NCBI GenBank assembly: GCA_033549365.1
Contig: JAWSUF010000001.1
Span: 186,001-250,000 of the forward strand
Origin: Acidobacteriota bacterium
GTDB lineage: Bacteria; Acidobacteriota; Aminicenantia; Aminicenantales; Saccharicenantaceae
DNA length: 64,000 nt
Direction of reading: 5' to 3'
The position numbers and the translations under genes were made by a program. This document shows, one piece after another, positions 28,485-37,728 of this stretch. Position 1 is the first letter of the stretch, and every line of letters starts with the position of its first letter. Under the pieces are notes generated by a model. The model was not told the DNA's origin. It saw nothing but the letters and a program-made list of their open reading frames with translations, and ran no database searches.

Positions 28485-28514
28485 TTGACACGCAAACAAC
28501 CACTCAAGTATTCT
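28485..28514 (+). promoter_or_regulatory. Promoter of the glycosyltransferase/sulfotransferase operon
   Basis: TTGACA (28485-28490), an 18-nt spacer and TATTCT (28509-28514); about 40 nt before the GTG start with a GGGAGA site. Confidence 0.5.
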
Positions 28515-28555
28515 TGGAGTTTAAGCGCTTGATATGCCTTAAATGGGAGAATCGA

Positions 28556-29989
28556 GTGAGTCCGATCATAACCGGCCTCAAGAGCCGTCAAAACGAAATC
28601 CGGATCAGCGTCATCATCCCCGCCTACAACGCCGAACGCTTCATTGGAGAAGCGGTCCGCAGCGTTCTCGACCAGGGTGCCGCCGGTTTCGAGATTCTCA
28701 TCGTCAACGATGGATCGACGGACGCGACACCCGATGTTCTGCAGTCCTTCGATGATTCGCGGATCCGAGTGTTCCACCAGGTGAACCGCGGCGTTTGCGC
28801 AGCAAGAAACCTCGGCCTTCGTGAAGCCCGCGGGGAGTTCGTGGTCTTTATGGACGCGGATGACGTCATGCTGCCCGGAAAACTCAGGGCGCAACTCGCT
28901 CTCTTCGACGCCTTCCGTCCTCATATCCCGCGTCTTGACATTATCCACAGCGGCTGGACGCTGGCTGCAGCCGACGGCTCAGAGCTCACGACCATCAAGC
29001 CCTGGGAAACCGCGCCCGACCTTAACCTGGAGACATGGTTGCTCCGAAAGCCGGTTTTTCCCGGTGCCTTGATGTTGGATCGGCGGGCCGTCTGCGATGC
29101 CGGAGGATTCGACGAGAGCCTCACCCAGGCCGAAGACGTCGATTTGATTTTGCGCCTGTCCGCAGGCGGCAGCCGGGCCCGTTGGCTTTACCGGCCGACC
29201 GTTCTCTACCGCCAGCATGGGGAAAACGCCATTCTGGATGGTATGAAACAGGCCGTCAATCTAGACAAAGTCTTGGACAAATTTTTTTCGCGGCCGGACC
29301 TTCCCCGGAAAATCCGGAAAATCGAGCGGCGGGTACGCTACAATACGCTCATGTGGCTGATCTGGAGGCTTCATCAAACCGGCCATACTGAAGCCGTTCC
29401 CCGGTATCTTCGGAAATCGCATCCGGTCTCACCCTTCCGGCCGACTTCGGTACTGACCGTCACGGATTGGCAGATCAAGATCGTCGAACACGCTCTGAAC
29501 GCCGGATGTTCTCCAGATATCGTCCGTTCTCTCTGGCCGGCCATGCGCGAGGCCTCCGATCTGCAGGACGGGGACTGGGAATCAGCAAAAGCCTCCCTCG
29601 CCTTTCATCTGGATGTCTGGCAACACCGGGCCTTCCGTGACGCCGCCGCCTTGGCCGCGCATAAAAGCATGTCGCCGGCCGAAATTTCTGAGGTGGGCGC
29701 CCCGGTCATCTTCGTCGCGCCGTGGACCCGTCCCGCCGACGTCAAAAGAGTTCACCGGTCCCTCCAGGATGCGGGGTTTCTCAAAGGTCGAAAATCGCCG
29801 GACATTTCCGCCCTTTATCTGACCCTGGCGTCAAGAAAGCTCTATGAGCGCGGAATCCGTGATTTTCTCGGCAGCATCGCCGGGATCATCGTCTGCGGCG
29901 CGGCCCCGAGGACATTCCGACCGTGGCTAAAAACCATGGCCATGGCCTGGCGGGCCTTGAAAACCCGATGGAGAAGGAACGGGAAATGA
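28556..29989 (+). CDS. Family 2 glycosyltransferase with long C-terminal extension
   Basis: 477 aa. GT-A fold in residues ~20-240: ISVIIPAYNAERFIGEAVRSVL, IVNDGSTDATPDVL, NRGVCAARNLGLREARGEFVVFMDADD with the DxD metal site, and GFDESLTQAEDVDLILRL. It transfers a sugar from a nucleotide donor. The remaining ~230 residues have no recognised domain, but the last part (KMSPAEISEVGAPVIFVAP...) may be a small helical module. The start is a GTG with GGGAGA 5-6 nt upstream; upstream frame runs through the promoter. It is first in an operon with an ABC exporter, two sulfotransferases and another glycosyltransferase, and its stop overlaps the ABC gene start (ATGA). Confidence 0.9.
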   Translation: MSPIITGLKSRQNEIRISVIIPAYNAERFIGEAVRSVLDQGAAGFEILIVNDGSTDATPDVLQSFDDSRIRVFHQVNRGVCAARNLGLREARGEFVVFMDADDVMLPGKLRAQLALFDAFRPHIPRLDIIHSGWTLAAADGSELTTIKPWETAPDLNLETWLLRKPVFPGALMLDRRAVCDAGGFDESLTQAEDVDLILRLSAGGSRARWLYRPTVLYRQHGENAILDGMKQAVNLDKVLDKFFSRPDLPRKIRKIERRVRYNTLMWLIWRLHQTGHTEAVPRYLRKSHPVSPFRPTSVLTVTDWQIKIVEHALNAGCSPDIVRSLWPAMREASDLQDGDWESAKASLAFHLDVWQHRAFRDAAALAAHKSMSPAEISEVGAPVIFVAPWTRPADVKRVHRSLQDAGFLKGRKSPDISALYLTLASRKLYERGIRDFLGSIAGIIVCGAAPRTFRPWLKTMAMAWRALKTRWRRNGK

Positions 29990-31803
29990 ATCCCCGAGCC
30001 AAGCCCGGCGGCAACAGGCAAATCCGCAACTTTCGGGCCCAGGCGGCCTGGGTGGTTCGAACAACCTGGGCTATCTGCCCGAATCTTCTGATCGGCATCC
30101 TGTTTCTGAGTTTCCTGACAAACCTGCTGCCGGCGGCCCTGGCCTGGATCGGCAAGCAAATCATCAATGCCGTCGCCGGTCTGATCGCCGGAGGCTCCGG
30201 CGGGATTCAGACGGTCATTCCCTGGCTTGTTCTCGGCTTCGCCGTCACCGCGGCTTCGGAGATTCTCGGTTCGCTCACGTCTTTCCTCAAACATCGTCTG
30301 GAAGAGAACCTGCTTCTCCGTCTGTCCCGCGACATCCTCGAACATGCCGCAACTCTCGATGTCAGCCAATTGGAGGATCTGGAACTTCAAGACGTTTTCG
30401 AACGGGTTCAAAAAAATCCGGCGATGCACTTTTCGCAGTTCCTGTCCCGACTGATCAATCTCTTCGCCGGCCTCGTCCAGATGCTCTCTCTTGTGATCAT
30501 CCTCTATGCGGTCGAACCTCTGATCCTGGTCCTGTTGCTTCCCATCCTTCTCCCTTACATGTATTCGAAATGGCGGCATTCCCGAAAGGTCTACAAGAAG
30601 GAGTATTCCCGGGCCACCAAGCGCCGCTGGGCCGGGTATTTCACGTCGACATTGACAGGACGCCATTCGGCTCCGGAAGTCAAGATTCTGGGATTGTCGC
30701 CGAAGCTGATCGACCAGTATGGAAATCTGCTTCGGGAATTCGTGAAGGAAGACCGCAAACTGTTTCTCGGCCGGACGATCATGGAGATGACGTATGCCAT
30801 GGTCCTCGGAATCGTCACGTATCTCCTCATGGGGCGGATCGTCGGACAGATTTTTTCTAAAGCCCTGACCATCGGCGATTTGACGCTGTTCATCGCGGTT
30901 TCGGCCCGGCTCCGCGCGGTGCTCAGCCAGGTCGCCGAGTCCGCCTCCGGCGCCGTCGCCGAACTCCTGTACATCGCCGATCTCAACATGTTTTTTGCCG
31001 TTCAACCGAACATCGCGAAAAAAGATGACAGCCTGGAACACGCGATCCGGGGAAAGATCGAGTTCAGGGATGTCCGCTTCGCCTACCCGGGTTCGGACGG
31101 CGACGTGATCCGCGGTATCTCTTTCACGATTGAGCCGGGGGAAACCGTCGCTCTCGTCGGGGAGAATGGGGCCGGAAAATCCACATTGGTTAAGCTTCTC
31201 GCCCGGCTCTACGATCCCACCGAAGGCGCGGTTTTGATCGACGGCATCGACACGCGGCGCATCTCCCCCGAATGTCTTCAGCGGCAGTTGGCCTTTGTGC
31301 TCCAGACCTTCAACCGTTACGAAGCCTCGGCCTTCGACAATATCGCGTTCGGGAATATCGCCAAGGGCATGACCGTCGAGGACGTCGACCGTGTCGTCGA
31401 AAGAACCGGGATCCGCCGTCTCATCGAGGACATGCCCCGGGGTTACGAAACGATGCTGGGGCGGCGTTTCGGCGTCTTCGATCTTTCGGGCGGCATGTGG
31501 CAGAAAATCGCCCTGGCCCGCGCCTTCGCCCGCGATCAGGCCGCGCTCTTGATCCTGGATGAACCCACCGCCGCGCTTGACGCCCGGGCGGAATTCGAGC
31601 TGTTTCGGCAGTTCGCAAATCTGGCCCGCGGCCGGACGGCCATCCTGATTTCACACCGGTTCTCGACGGTGCGGCTGGCCGCCCGGATCATCGTCCTCGA
31701 TAAGGGACGCATCGCAGAAACGGGAACCCAAGAGGAATTGATCCGGAAAAAGGGTCGCTACGCCGAACTCTACGACCTTCATATGAAACAGATGAAAGGA
31801 TGA
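29986..31803 (+). CDS. ABC exporter, fused permease-ATPase (lipid/glycan flippase-like)
   Basis: 605 aa half-transporter. Residues ~25-330 form the type IV exporter membrane domain with about six helices; residues ~350-600 hold the nucleotide-binding domain with Walker A VGENGAGKSTL, Walker B ALLILDEPTAALD and H-loop LISHRFST. The signature reads LSGGMWQK, with Met where LSGGQ is usual. In the operon it sits between glycosyltransferase and sulfotransferase genes, which suggests it flips a lipid-linked glycan as MsbA or PglK do; this is inference. The start was set at the ATG that overlaps the previous stop (ATGA), after AAGGAACGGGAA. Confidence 0.92.
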   Translation: MNPRAKPGGNRQIRNFRAQAAWVVRTTWAICPNLLIGILFLSFLTNLLPAALAWIGKQIINAVAGLIAGGSGGIQTVIPWLVLGFAVTAASEILGSLTSFLKHRLEENLLLRLSRDILEHAATLDVSQLEDLELQDVFERVQKNPAMHFSQFLSRLINLFAGLVQMLSLVIILYAVEPLILVLLLPILLPYMYSKWRHSRKVYKKEYSRATKRRWAGYFTSTLTGRHSAPEVKILGLSPKLIDQYGNLLREFVKEDRKLFLGRTIMEMTYAMVLGIVTYLLMGRIVGQIFSKALTIGDLTLFIAVSARLRAVLSQVAESASGAVAELLYIADLNMFFAVQPNIAKKDDSLEHAIRGKIEFRDVRFAYPGSDGDVIRGISFTIEPGETVALVGENGAGKSTLVKLLARLYDPTEGAVLIDGIDTRRISPECLQRQLAFVLQTFNRYEASAFDNIAFGNIAKGMTVEDVDRVVERTGIRRLIEDMPRGYETMLGRRFGVFDLSGGMWQKIALARAFARDQAALLILDEPTAALDARAEFELFRQFANLARGRTAILISHRFSTVRLAARIIVLDKGRIAETGTQEELIRKKGRYAELYDLHMKQMKG

Positions 31804-31804
31804 C

Positions 31805-32665
31805 ATGAGAAACCTTCCCCTTTCCCGGCTCGCCGCGGGCCCGATCTTCATCGTCGGCGCCGCCCGGTCGGGGACAACATGGGTCTACGACATCTTCAAC
31901 GCCCATCCCAAGGTTGCCGGGGTTTTCGAATCGTGGCTGTTCACGCCCAAAGACGGTCTCGGCAGCCTTTTTACGGAAGCCCACTGGCCGCCCAAATTTT
32001 CCGGGTTGGGTCGCCTGCTTCGTCGGGAGGAACTCGTCCGCCACGCCCGGGAATTCGCGGAAACCATTCTGGGACACGCCGTCGGGGACGAACACCGTTA
32101 TCTCGTCGAAAAGAGCCCGTCCCACCTCTTTCATATCCCCTTCATTGGGGAAATTTTTCCCGCGTCCCGGTTCATTCACGTCGTGCGGGACGGCCGCGAC
32201 GTCGCCGTCTCAGTTCTGGACGCCGCCGCATCTTGGGTGCCGATTTGGAAGTCGTCCTTCGGCCGGTCCATCGCCTCGTCGGCTAAGGCTTGGGGCGATG
32301 CCGTCCGGCGCGCACAACGTTACGGCCGGGAGTTGGGACCCGATCGTTTTCTCGAAATCCGTTATGAGACTCTCAGGAATGATCCTCTATCCCAGTTTCG
32401 GGAGATGTTCGATTTCTGCGGCATCCCTTACGACGATGCGCTTCTGAAGATCATTGAAGACAAAACGGATTTTTCAAAGAATTATCGGGGCGGGGCGGGG
32501 AAATTCCGGCGCGGCGGCCGAGCCGGCGATTGGAAAACCACCTTCTCCCGAAAAGACGCCTTGGTCTTTCAGGCCGTCGCCGGAACCCTCCTGATCGAAC
32601 TGGGCTACGAACACAGCATGGACTGGGTACGAACATCCCCCCGAAAACGAGGAGTCGCGAAATGA
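31805..32665 (+). CDS. PAPS-dependent sulfotransferase family protein (first copy)
   Basis: 286 aa. The 5'-phosphosulfate loop is IVGAARSGTTWVYDIF near residues 15-30; the 3'-phosphate site is HVVRDGRDVAVSVLDAA near 125-140. These are the two hallmarks of Sulfotransfer_1/3 enzymes, which move sulfate from PAPS to a hydroxyl, commonly on a glycan or lipid. The acceptor is unknown. The C-terminal GAGKFRRGGRAGDWKTTF is the usual nucleotide-contacting RKGxxGDWK-like loop, unusually well kept. The gene begins one base after the ABC stop with AAAGGA in front, and its stop overlaps the second sulfotransferase (ATGA). Confidence 0.9.
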   Translation: MRNLPLSRLAAGPIFIVGAARSGTTWVYDIFNAHPKVAGVFESWLFTPKDGLGSLFTEAHWPPKFSGLGRLLRREELVRHAREFAETILGHAVGDEHRYLVEKSPSHLFHIPFIGEIFPASRFIHVVRDGRDVAVSVLDAAASWVPIWKSSFGRSIASSAKAWGDAVRRAQRYGRELGPDRFLEIRYETLRNDPLSQFREMFDFCGIPYDDALLKIIEDKTDFSKNYRGGAGKFRRGGRAGDWKTTFSRKDALVFQAVAGTLLIELGYEHSMDWVRTSPRKRGVAK

Positions 32666-33450
32666 ACCATCCGACGGCGGTTATCATCGGCGGCCACCCC
32701 CGCTCCGGAACGACACTGTTGAACACCCTATGCAATACGCATCCGGACATCGTCATGTCTTTCGAGTACCGAAGCTTTGTCGCCCTCGATATGACGCTTC
32801 CCATTTACCTAAAACGCCTCGGAGATCCGAGCAAGAAAAAGCCTTTCCTTCAAAAATCAAATGGGAACAAGTCAGCCGACAGGGAAGCCGGAATTCACTT
32901 TCATGAACACATGACCACCCAACTGAAGAATGCGGCCCCTGAGATAGTCCGGCTTCAAGACGTCATCGGCATTTATCAGTCGGCGTTTCCCGAGGCGCGC
33001 GTCATCGGAGACAAGTATCCCCGGTATGTGTTTCATCTGGACAAACTGGCCGCTTATTCCGATCTGCGGAGGATCATCATTTACCGCGACCCCCGCGATG
33101 TGGCCCGATCGGCCCTCGAAAAAGCCGCCACGGACTGGAAGGGCAAGCCTTTTGGAAAAAGCCTCGACACGGCCTGGAAGGTGGCAACTCACTGGGTGAA
33201 ATCCATGGATATGATGGAACGATATGCCCCTCGTGTTCATACGCTCCGTTATGAATCGCTCATTCGGGATCCCCGAACCGCAATGAGCACCCTCGGCCGT
33301 TACCTCGGGGTCGATCCTGATGGCTTCACAACGTCAAAAATTCACGATTCCAGCATCGGCAAACACCGGGATGAACTCACCCGGGAACAAATCCATGCCA
33401 TCGAAGAGATCGCCGGCCCAACCATGCGGCGCTGGGGGTACACCGCATGA
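32662..33450 (+). CDS. PAPS-dependent sulfotransferase family protein (second copy)
   Basis: 262 aa. IIGGHPRSGTTLLNTL holds the 5'-PSB loop and IIYRDPRDVARSALEKA the 3'-phosphate site. The C-terminus lacks the GDWK loop seen in its neighbour (it ends SSIGKHRDELTREQ...MRRWGYTA), so it belongs to the shorter bacterial Sulfotransfer_3-like group. The two copies share motifs but little else, so they are distant paralogues rather than a recent duplication and may sulfate different positions. Its start overlaps the upstream stop by four bases, and it is followed after 9 nt by a glycosyltransferase. Confidence 0.88.
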   Translation: MNHPTAVIIGGHPRSGTTLLNTLCNTHPDIVMSFEYRSFVALDMTLPIYLKRLGDPSKKKPFLQKSNGNKSADREAGIHFHEHMTTQLKNAAPEIVRLQDVIGIYQSAFPEARVIGDKYPRYVFHLDKLAAYSDLRRIIIYRDPRDVARSALEKAATDWKGKPFGKSLDTAWKVATHWVKSMDMMERYAPRVHTLRYESLIRDPRTAMSTLGRYLGVDPDGFTTSKIHDSSIGKHRDELTREQIHAIEEIAGPTMRRWGYTA

Positions 33451-33459
33451 CAGGCTAAA

Positions 33460-34410
33460 ATGAGCGCATTCCCTCAAAACCCGTCCGACACGAGAAACGT
33501 CCTCTCTGCAGAGGATCCAACATTCAGTGTCGTCATCGCGACAAAAAACCGCCCGAAGTCTCTTCGCGCCTGCCTGAAAAGTTTCCTGCGGCTCGATTAC
33601 CCAGCCAACCGGTGGGAACTCATTCTAGTCAACGACGGCGGTCGCTGGACATTTTCAGCCATCACTCCGGAAGTCCGGGCCGGGCTCCCCCTCAGATTCT
33701 TGAACGCCCCGCGATCCGGGGGCCCGGGCTACGCCCGCAACCTCGGCGCCCGCGAGGCCCGAGGCGAATACTTGGCGTTCACCGACGACGATTGCCGCGT
33801 GGCCCCGGACTGGCTAACCGGTTTCGCCCGGCTCTTTCAAACGCAAGAATGGGATGCCGCGGGCGGCCTGACCCTGAACCCATATCCAGGAAACACGGCC
33901 GGGGATGCCTGGAATTCCATCCTCGCATTTCTTTACAGGTATCGCCTCGACAGTCGAGGGAATGTCATTCTTGTCGTGACCGCAAATGCGGCTGTCAAAC
34001 GGGATGTTTGGCTGTCTCTGGGCGGTTTTGACGAAAAATTCATCTTGTCTTCGGAAGATCGGGAATTCAGTTTTCGATTGATCGCCTCAGGCTATCGCCA
34101 AACTTTCTGCCCGGAGGCCCGGGTCTGGCATCATCAGACAAAATCCAGCGCCTGGAATTATCTTCGCATTCAATTTCGCTACGGCCGGGGTTCCTTCCAC
34201 TTTCACCGCAAGATTAGGCGGGCGGGCACCCGCAAAAATGTCGTCATCAGGCCGAACGGTCCACGCTTCTATCCTTGGGCGCTTTGGTCGGACTTGATCC
34301 GAGGACGGACCCGGCCCAACGTCATCGCCCTGATCACCGCCGGCCAAGTCATCCACCGGGCCGGACGTTATTATGAAAAGTTACGGCATCTCGTCGATCG
34401 GATATCCTGA
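33460..34410 (+). CDS. Family 2 glycosyltransferase
   Basis: 316 aa. GT-A motifs: FSVVIATKNRPKSLRACLKSF, ELILVNDGG, GGPGYARNLGAREARGEYLAFTDDDCRVAPDWL with DDD metal site, VKRDVWLSLGGFDEKFILSSEDREFSFRL. It transfers a nucleotide-activated sugar, probably onto the same product as the first glycosyltransferase of this operon. It is the last gene of the five-gene run; 94 bases of intergenic sequence separate it from the carbon-starvation gene. No transmembrane segment, so cytosolic or peripheral. Confidence 0.9.
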   Translation: MSAFPQNPSDTRNVLSAEDPTFSVVIATKNRPKSLRACLKSFLRLDYPANRWELILVNDGGRWTFSAITPEVRAGLPLRFLNAPRSGGPGYARNLGAREARGEYLAFTDDDCRVAPDWLTGFARLFQTQEWDAAGGLTLNPYPGNTAGDAWNSILAFLYRYRLDSRGNVILVVTANAAVKRDVWLSLGGFDEKFILSSEDREFSFRLIASGYRQTFCPEARVWHHQTKSSAWNYLRIQFRYGRGSFHFHRKIRRAGTRKNVVIRPNGPRFYPWALWSDLIRGRTRPNVIALITAGQVIHRAGRYYEKLRHLVDRIS

Positions 34411-34504
34411 AAGAACGATTCCGTTCAACCCCACCGCATTCGGAATTGCCGGGAGATTGTTGTATATTATCCGAAGACCGGAATCGCCATCGTGAGAGGC
34501 TGAC

Positions 34505-36184
34505 ATGGATACGCTGCTCATTGCGGGACTTCTCTTAGCCTGGCTTTTTGTCGCTTACCGGATTTACGGCGCATTCATCGAAAAAAAGATTATCCGGATG
34601 GATCCGGCTCGGGCCACCCCGGCCTGCGAAAACTGCGACAACGTCGATTATTCCCCGGCCAAGAAGATGCTTCTCTTCGGTCATCACTTTTCCTCGATCG
34701 CCGGCGCCGGCCCGATCCTCGGGCCGCTTCTCGCCGTCATGTATTTCGGCTGGCTCGGCGCCGTTCTCTGGATCGCGCTCGGCAGCGTTTTCCTCGGTGC
34801 CGTTCACGACTACACATCTCTCATGGCCTCGGTTCGAAACAGCGGCCGTTCGATCGCCGACATCTCGGGCCGTGTTCTGGGCGGACGGTCCAAGACCATT
34901 CTGTCCCTGTTCCTGTGGTTCGCCCTGACCCTGGTCATCGCCGTCTTCGCCGTCGTCGCCTCCCAGACCCTCGTCTCCCAGCCCGAAATCGTCGTTCCGA
35001 CCTTCGGACTGATTCTCGTCGCCATGGTCTTCGGCTGGGCCGTCTATCGCAAAGGTCTCGGCGTCCTTCCCGGCACCGTTATGGCCCTGGCCGTCCTGGC
35101 GTTTCTTATCTGGGCGGGCGCCCATCTGCCCGTCTCGCTTCCGGAATCCGTACTCGGCCTGCCGGCTCCGACCATCTGGTTTTTCGCGCTTCTCATTTAC
35201 AGCTACTTCGCATCGTCACTGCCCGTCTGGTTCCTTCTCCAGCCCCGGGATTACATCACGACGTGGATTCTCTTCGTCGGCCTGGGCCTCGGTTATCTCG
35301 GACTGGTGGTCGCCCGGCCGGAGCTCAATGCGCCGGCTTTCGCCGGCTTTTCGAGCGCCGGAGGGCCGCTCTGGCCCATGCTGTTCGTCATCATCGCCTG
35401 CGGCGCGATCTCCGGCTTCCACTCCGTCGTCGCCGGAGGAACGACGGCCAAGCAGCTTCCGGACGAGCGGAGCGGCCGTCTTATCGCCTTCGGCGGCATG
35501 CTGACCGAGGCGGCCCTGGCCGGCCTGGTTGTGCTGATCGCCGCCGCGGCTCTGGTCTGGGACCCTGCAAAAACGCCCTCGCAATTCGGATTCCAATATC
35601 TGATGACTGAAGCCGGCGATCCCGTCAAGGCCTTCGCCACGGGATACGGCCGGATCACCTCTTCCCTTCCCGGCATGAGCCTGACCATGGGCCTCTTTTT
35701 CGGCATGATCATGCTGAACGCCTTTGTGCTGACATCTCTGGACACGGGCGCCCGCCTGGGCCGGTTTATCCTTTCGGAACTTCTGGGGAAAAAAGCCGCC
35801 GTTTTCAACCATCGCTGGGTGGCGTCCATCGTCATGATCGTCTTCGCCGCCGTCCTCGGCGCGACGGAGGGCTATAAGGCCATCTGGCCGGTCTTCGGCG
35901 CCTCGAATCAGCTCGTCGCAGCCCTGTCCCTGATCGTGGTCACCGCCTGGCTGGTCGGCTTGAAACGGCCGCGCAAGGCAACCCTCTACCCCGCCCTGTT
36001 CATGCTGGTGACGACGGTCGCCGCGCTTCTCTACCAGGGGATCAGCTTTCTGAAGGCCGGACGATTTCTGTTGGGCGGTATCAGCCTCGTGCTGGTCGTT
36101 CTCGCGGCCGTCATATTTGCCGATGCCCGCAAAATCCTCCTCGGAATCTCCGCTCCGCCCGGCGATCCGAAGCCGACGGCCTGA
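34505..36184 (+). CDS. cstA: Carbon starvation protein CstA-family transporter
   Basis: 559 aa with 15 or so hydrophobic segments. Family landmarks are clear: DNVDYSPAKKMLLFGHHFSSIAGAGPILGP near residues 45-75, then WIALGSVFLGAVHDYTSLMASVRNSGRSIADI, and VFGASNQLVAALSLIV near the C-terminus. CstA proteins import pyruvate or peptides and are induced on starvation. It is shorter than E. coli CstA (701 aa), like the compact forms in other phyla. The leader has a TATATT-like box at about 34463 with a weak -35. A peptide-uptake role would fit the many exported peptidases in this window. Confidence 0.92.
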   Translation: MDTLLIAGLLLAWLFVAYRIYGAFIEKKIIRMDPARATPACENCDNVDYSPAKKMLLFGHHFSSIAGAGPILGPLLAVMYFGWLGAVLWIALGSVFLGAVHDYTSLMASVRNSGRSIADISGRVLGGRSKTILSLFLWFALTLVIAVFAVVASQTLVSQPEIVVPTFGLILVAMVFGWAVYRKGLGVLPGTVMALAVLAFLIWAGAHLPVSLPESVLGLPAPTIWFFALLIYSYFASSLPVWFLLQPRDYITTWILFVGLGLGYLGLVVARPELNAPAFAGFSSAGGPLWPMLFVIIACGAISGFHSVVAGGTTAKQLPDERSGRLIAFGGMLTEAALAGLVVLIAAAALVWDPAKTPSQFGFQYLMTEAGDPVKAFATGYGRITSSLPGMSLTMGLFFGMIMLNAFVLTSLDTGARLGRFILSELLGKKAAVFNHRWVASIVMIVFAAVLGATEGYKAIWPVFGASNQLVAALSLIVVTAWLVGLKRPRKATLYPALFMLVTTVAALLYQGISFLKAGRFLLGGISLVLVVLAAVIFADARKILLGISAPPGDPKPTA

Positions 36185-36212
36185 GCCGAGGCTGATTTCT
36201 CAGGGCGGCTGT

Positions 36213-36240
36213 TTGACATGTCAAGACGCCCTGTGTTAAT
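36213..36240 (+). promoter_or_regulatory. Promoter of the symporter/outer-membrane protein operon
   Basis: TTGACA (36213-36218), a 16-nt spacer, GTTAAT (36235-36240) with an upstream TG (extended -10). Leader about 35 nt. Confidence 0.45.
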
Positions 36241-36279
36241 GTCCCGGAATCCGGAAAAACCTCGAATGAGGCGCCCGCT

Positions 36280-37728
36280 ATGGTTTTGAAAATCATTGTT
36301 CTTACCCTCTATGCCGGACTTATCGTTTGGATCGGTCTGGCCGGCCTGCGCCGGACACGGACGTTCGCCGATTTTTTCCTCGGCGGCGGAAAAGTCGGGC
36401 CCCTGATGACCGCCTTCACTTATGGCACGGCCTATTTCTCGGCCGTCCTGTTCATCGGTTTCGCCGGGAAAATCGGCTGGTCTTTCGGCCTGTCCGGTCT
36501 GTGGATCGCCCTGGGAAACTCCCTTGTCGGCGTTCTCGGCGTCTGGCTGTTTCTTGCGCCCCGCGTCCACGACATGTCCCGCTCCTACGGCGTCGCCACC
36601 ATGGCCGAATTTCTGGAAAAACGCTTTAAAAGCCGCTTTTTGAGGTTTTTTGCGGGATCGGCCGTCTTTGTCTTTTTCATCCCCTACACGGCCGCGGTCT
36701 TCATAGGCCTGTCCTATCTTTTTCTGACAACCTTCGGCATCCCCTATGAGGCCGCGCTGATTTTCATGGGCCTGTTCACGGCCCTCTACCTGACCATGGG
36801 CGGCTACCGTTCGATGGTCATGATCGACGTCGTCTTCGGCATGGTTATGACCGGAGGCGTTCTTCTCCTTCTCCACGGCGCCTTGTCCAAGGGCGGAGGA
36901 CTTGCGGCCATCCTGGCCGGCCTCCGGGCCGTCGATCCGGACTTGGCCTCGGCCGTCGGACCACCGGGATTATGGCCGCTTTTTTCCCTTGTCTTTCTGA
37001 CCAGCATCGCACCGTTTGCAATGCCCCAGCTCGTCCAGAAATTCTATGCCATCCGGGATCGGAAAGCCATCCGGCTGGGCATGATCGCCTCGACGGCCTT
37101 CGCCGTCCTGGTCACGGGAACGGCCTACTTTATCGGGGCGACAACGCGCGTCTTTCTCACACCTGAGGGTACGCCGCGCGCTTTTCCGGGCGGGACGCCC
37201 GATTTCGACGCCCTGATCCCGGAGCTTTTCCTCCGCATCGTCCCCGAAGGCCTGCTCGTGGTCATCATGCTTCTCATCCTTTCGGCCTCGATGTCCACAT
37301 TGGCGGCTCTTGTCCTGATGGCCGGCTCAGCCCTGGCCCGCGACATTTATGCCGGCTTCGTCAAGCCCGATATCTCCGACCGCGGGTTGACGCTGATGAT
37401 GCGGGTGCTGATGGCGATTTTTGTGGTGATCTCCGTTCTGTTGGCGTTCGTCCGGCCGGCGACCATCGTCTCCATCCTGGCCATTTCCTGGGGCGCCATC
37501 GGAGCGACCTTTCTCGGTCCGTTCCTGTGGGGTCTTTTCTGGAAGGGAACGACCCGGGCCGGCGCCGTGGCGGGATCGATCGGCGCCCTGACCGTGACCC
37601 TCGGTCTCTTTCTCTCCGCCTATCCCCCGCCCGAAGCCGGGACGATCGGCATGCTGGTCTCGCTTGCTCTGACGCCGCTCGTCAGTCTGGCGGGAAGACG
37701 GCAGGTTCACTCGGGAGATGTCACATGA
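36280..37728 (+). CDS. Sodium:solute symporter (SSF/SLC5 family)
   Basis: 482 aa with about 13 hydrophobic helices. The opening GLAGLRRTRTFADFFLGGGKVGPLMTAFTYGTAYFSAVLFIGFAGKIGWSFG is the SSF N-terminal core, and IVPEGLLVVIMLLILSASMSTLAALVLMAGSALARDIY the conserved sodium-site region with its Ser/Thr pair. Pantothenate, proline and sugar/acid symporters share this family; no substrate can be assigned. Start is an ATG without a strong ribosome site. Its stop overlaps the ATG of an alginate_exp-type outer-membrane protein (ATGA), so the two are translationally coupled and probably serve one uptake route. Confidence 0.9.
   Translation: MVLKIIVLTLYAGLIVWIGLAGLRRTRTFADFFLGGGKVGPLMTAFTYGTAYFSAVLFIGFAGKIGWSFGLSGLWIALGNSLVGVLGVWLFLAPRVHDMSRSYGVATMAEFLEKRFKSRFLRFFAGSAVFVFFIPYTAAVFIGLSYLFLTTFGIPYEAALIFMGLFTALYLTMGGYRSMVMIDVVFGMVMTGGVLLLLHGALSKGGGLAAILAGLRAVDPDLASAVGPPGLWPLFSLVFLTSIAPFAMPQLVQKFYAIRDRKAIRLGMIASTAFAVLVTGTAYFIGATTRVFLTPEGTPRAFPGGTPDFDALIPELFLRIVPEGLLVVIMLLILSASMSTLAALVLMAGSALARDIYAGFVKPDISDRGLTLMMRVLMAIFVVISVLLAFVRPATIVSILAISWGAIGATFLGPFLWGLFWKGTTRAGAVAGSIGALTVTLGLFLSAYPPPEAGTIGMLVSLALTPLVSLAGRRQVHSGDVT

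Noticed and set aside
27586-34410. Treating the ABC-2 exporter pair as part of the sulfotransferase operon
   Set aside because: They lie on the opposite strand with their own promoter; a functional link is possible but only by proximity.
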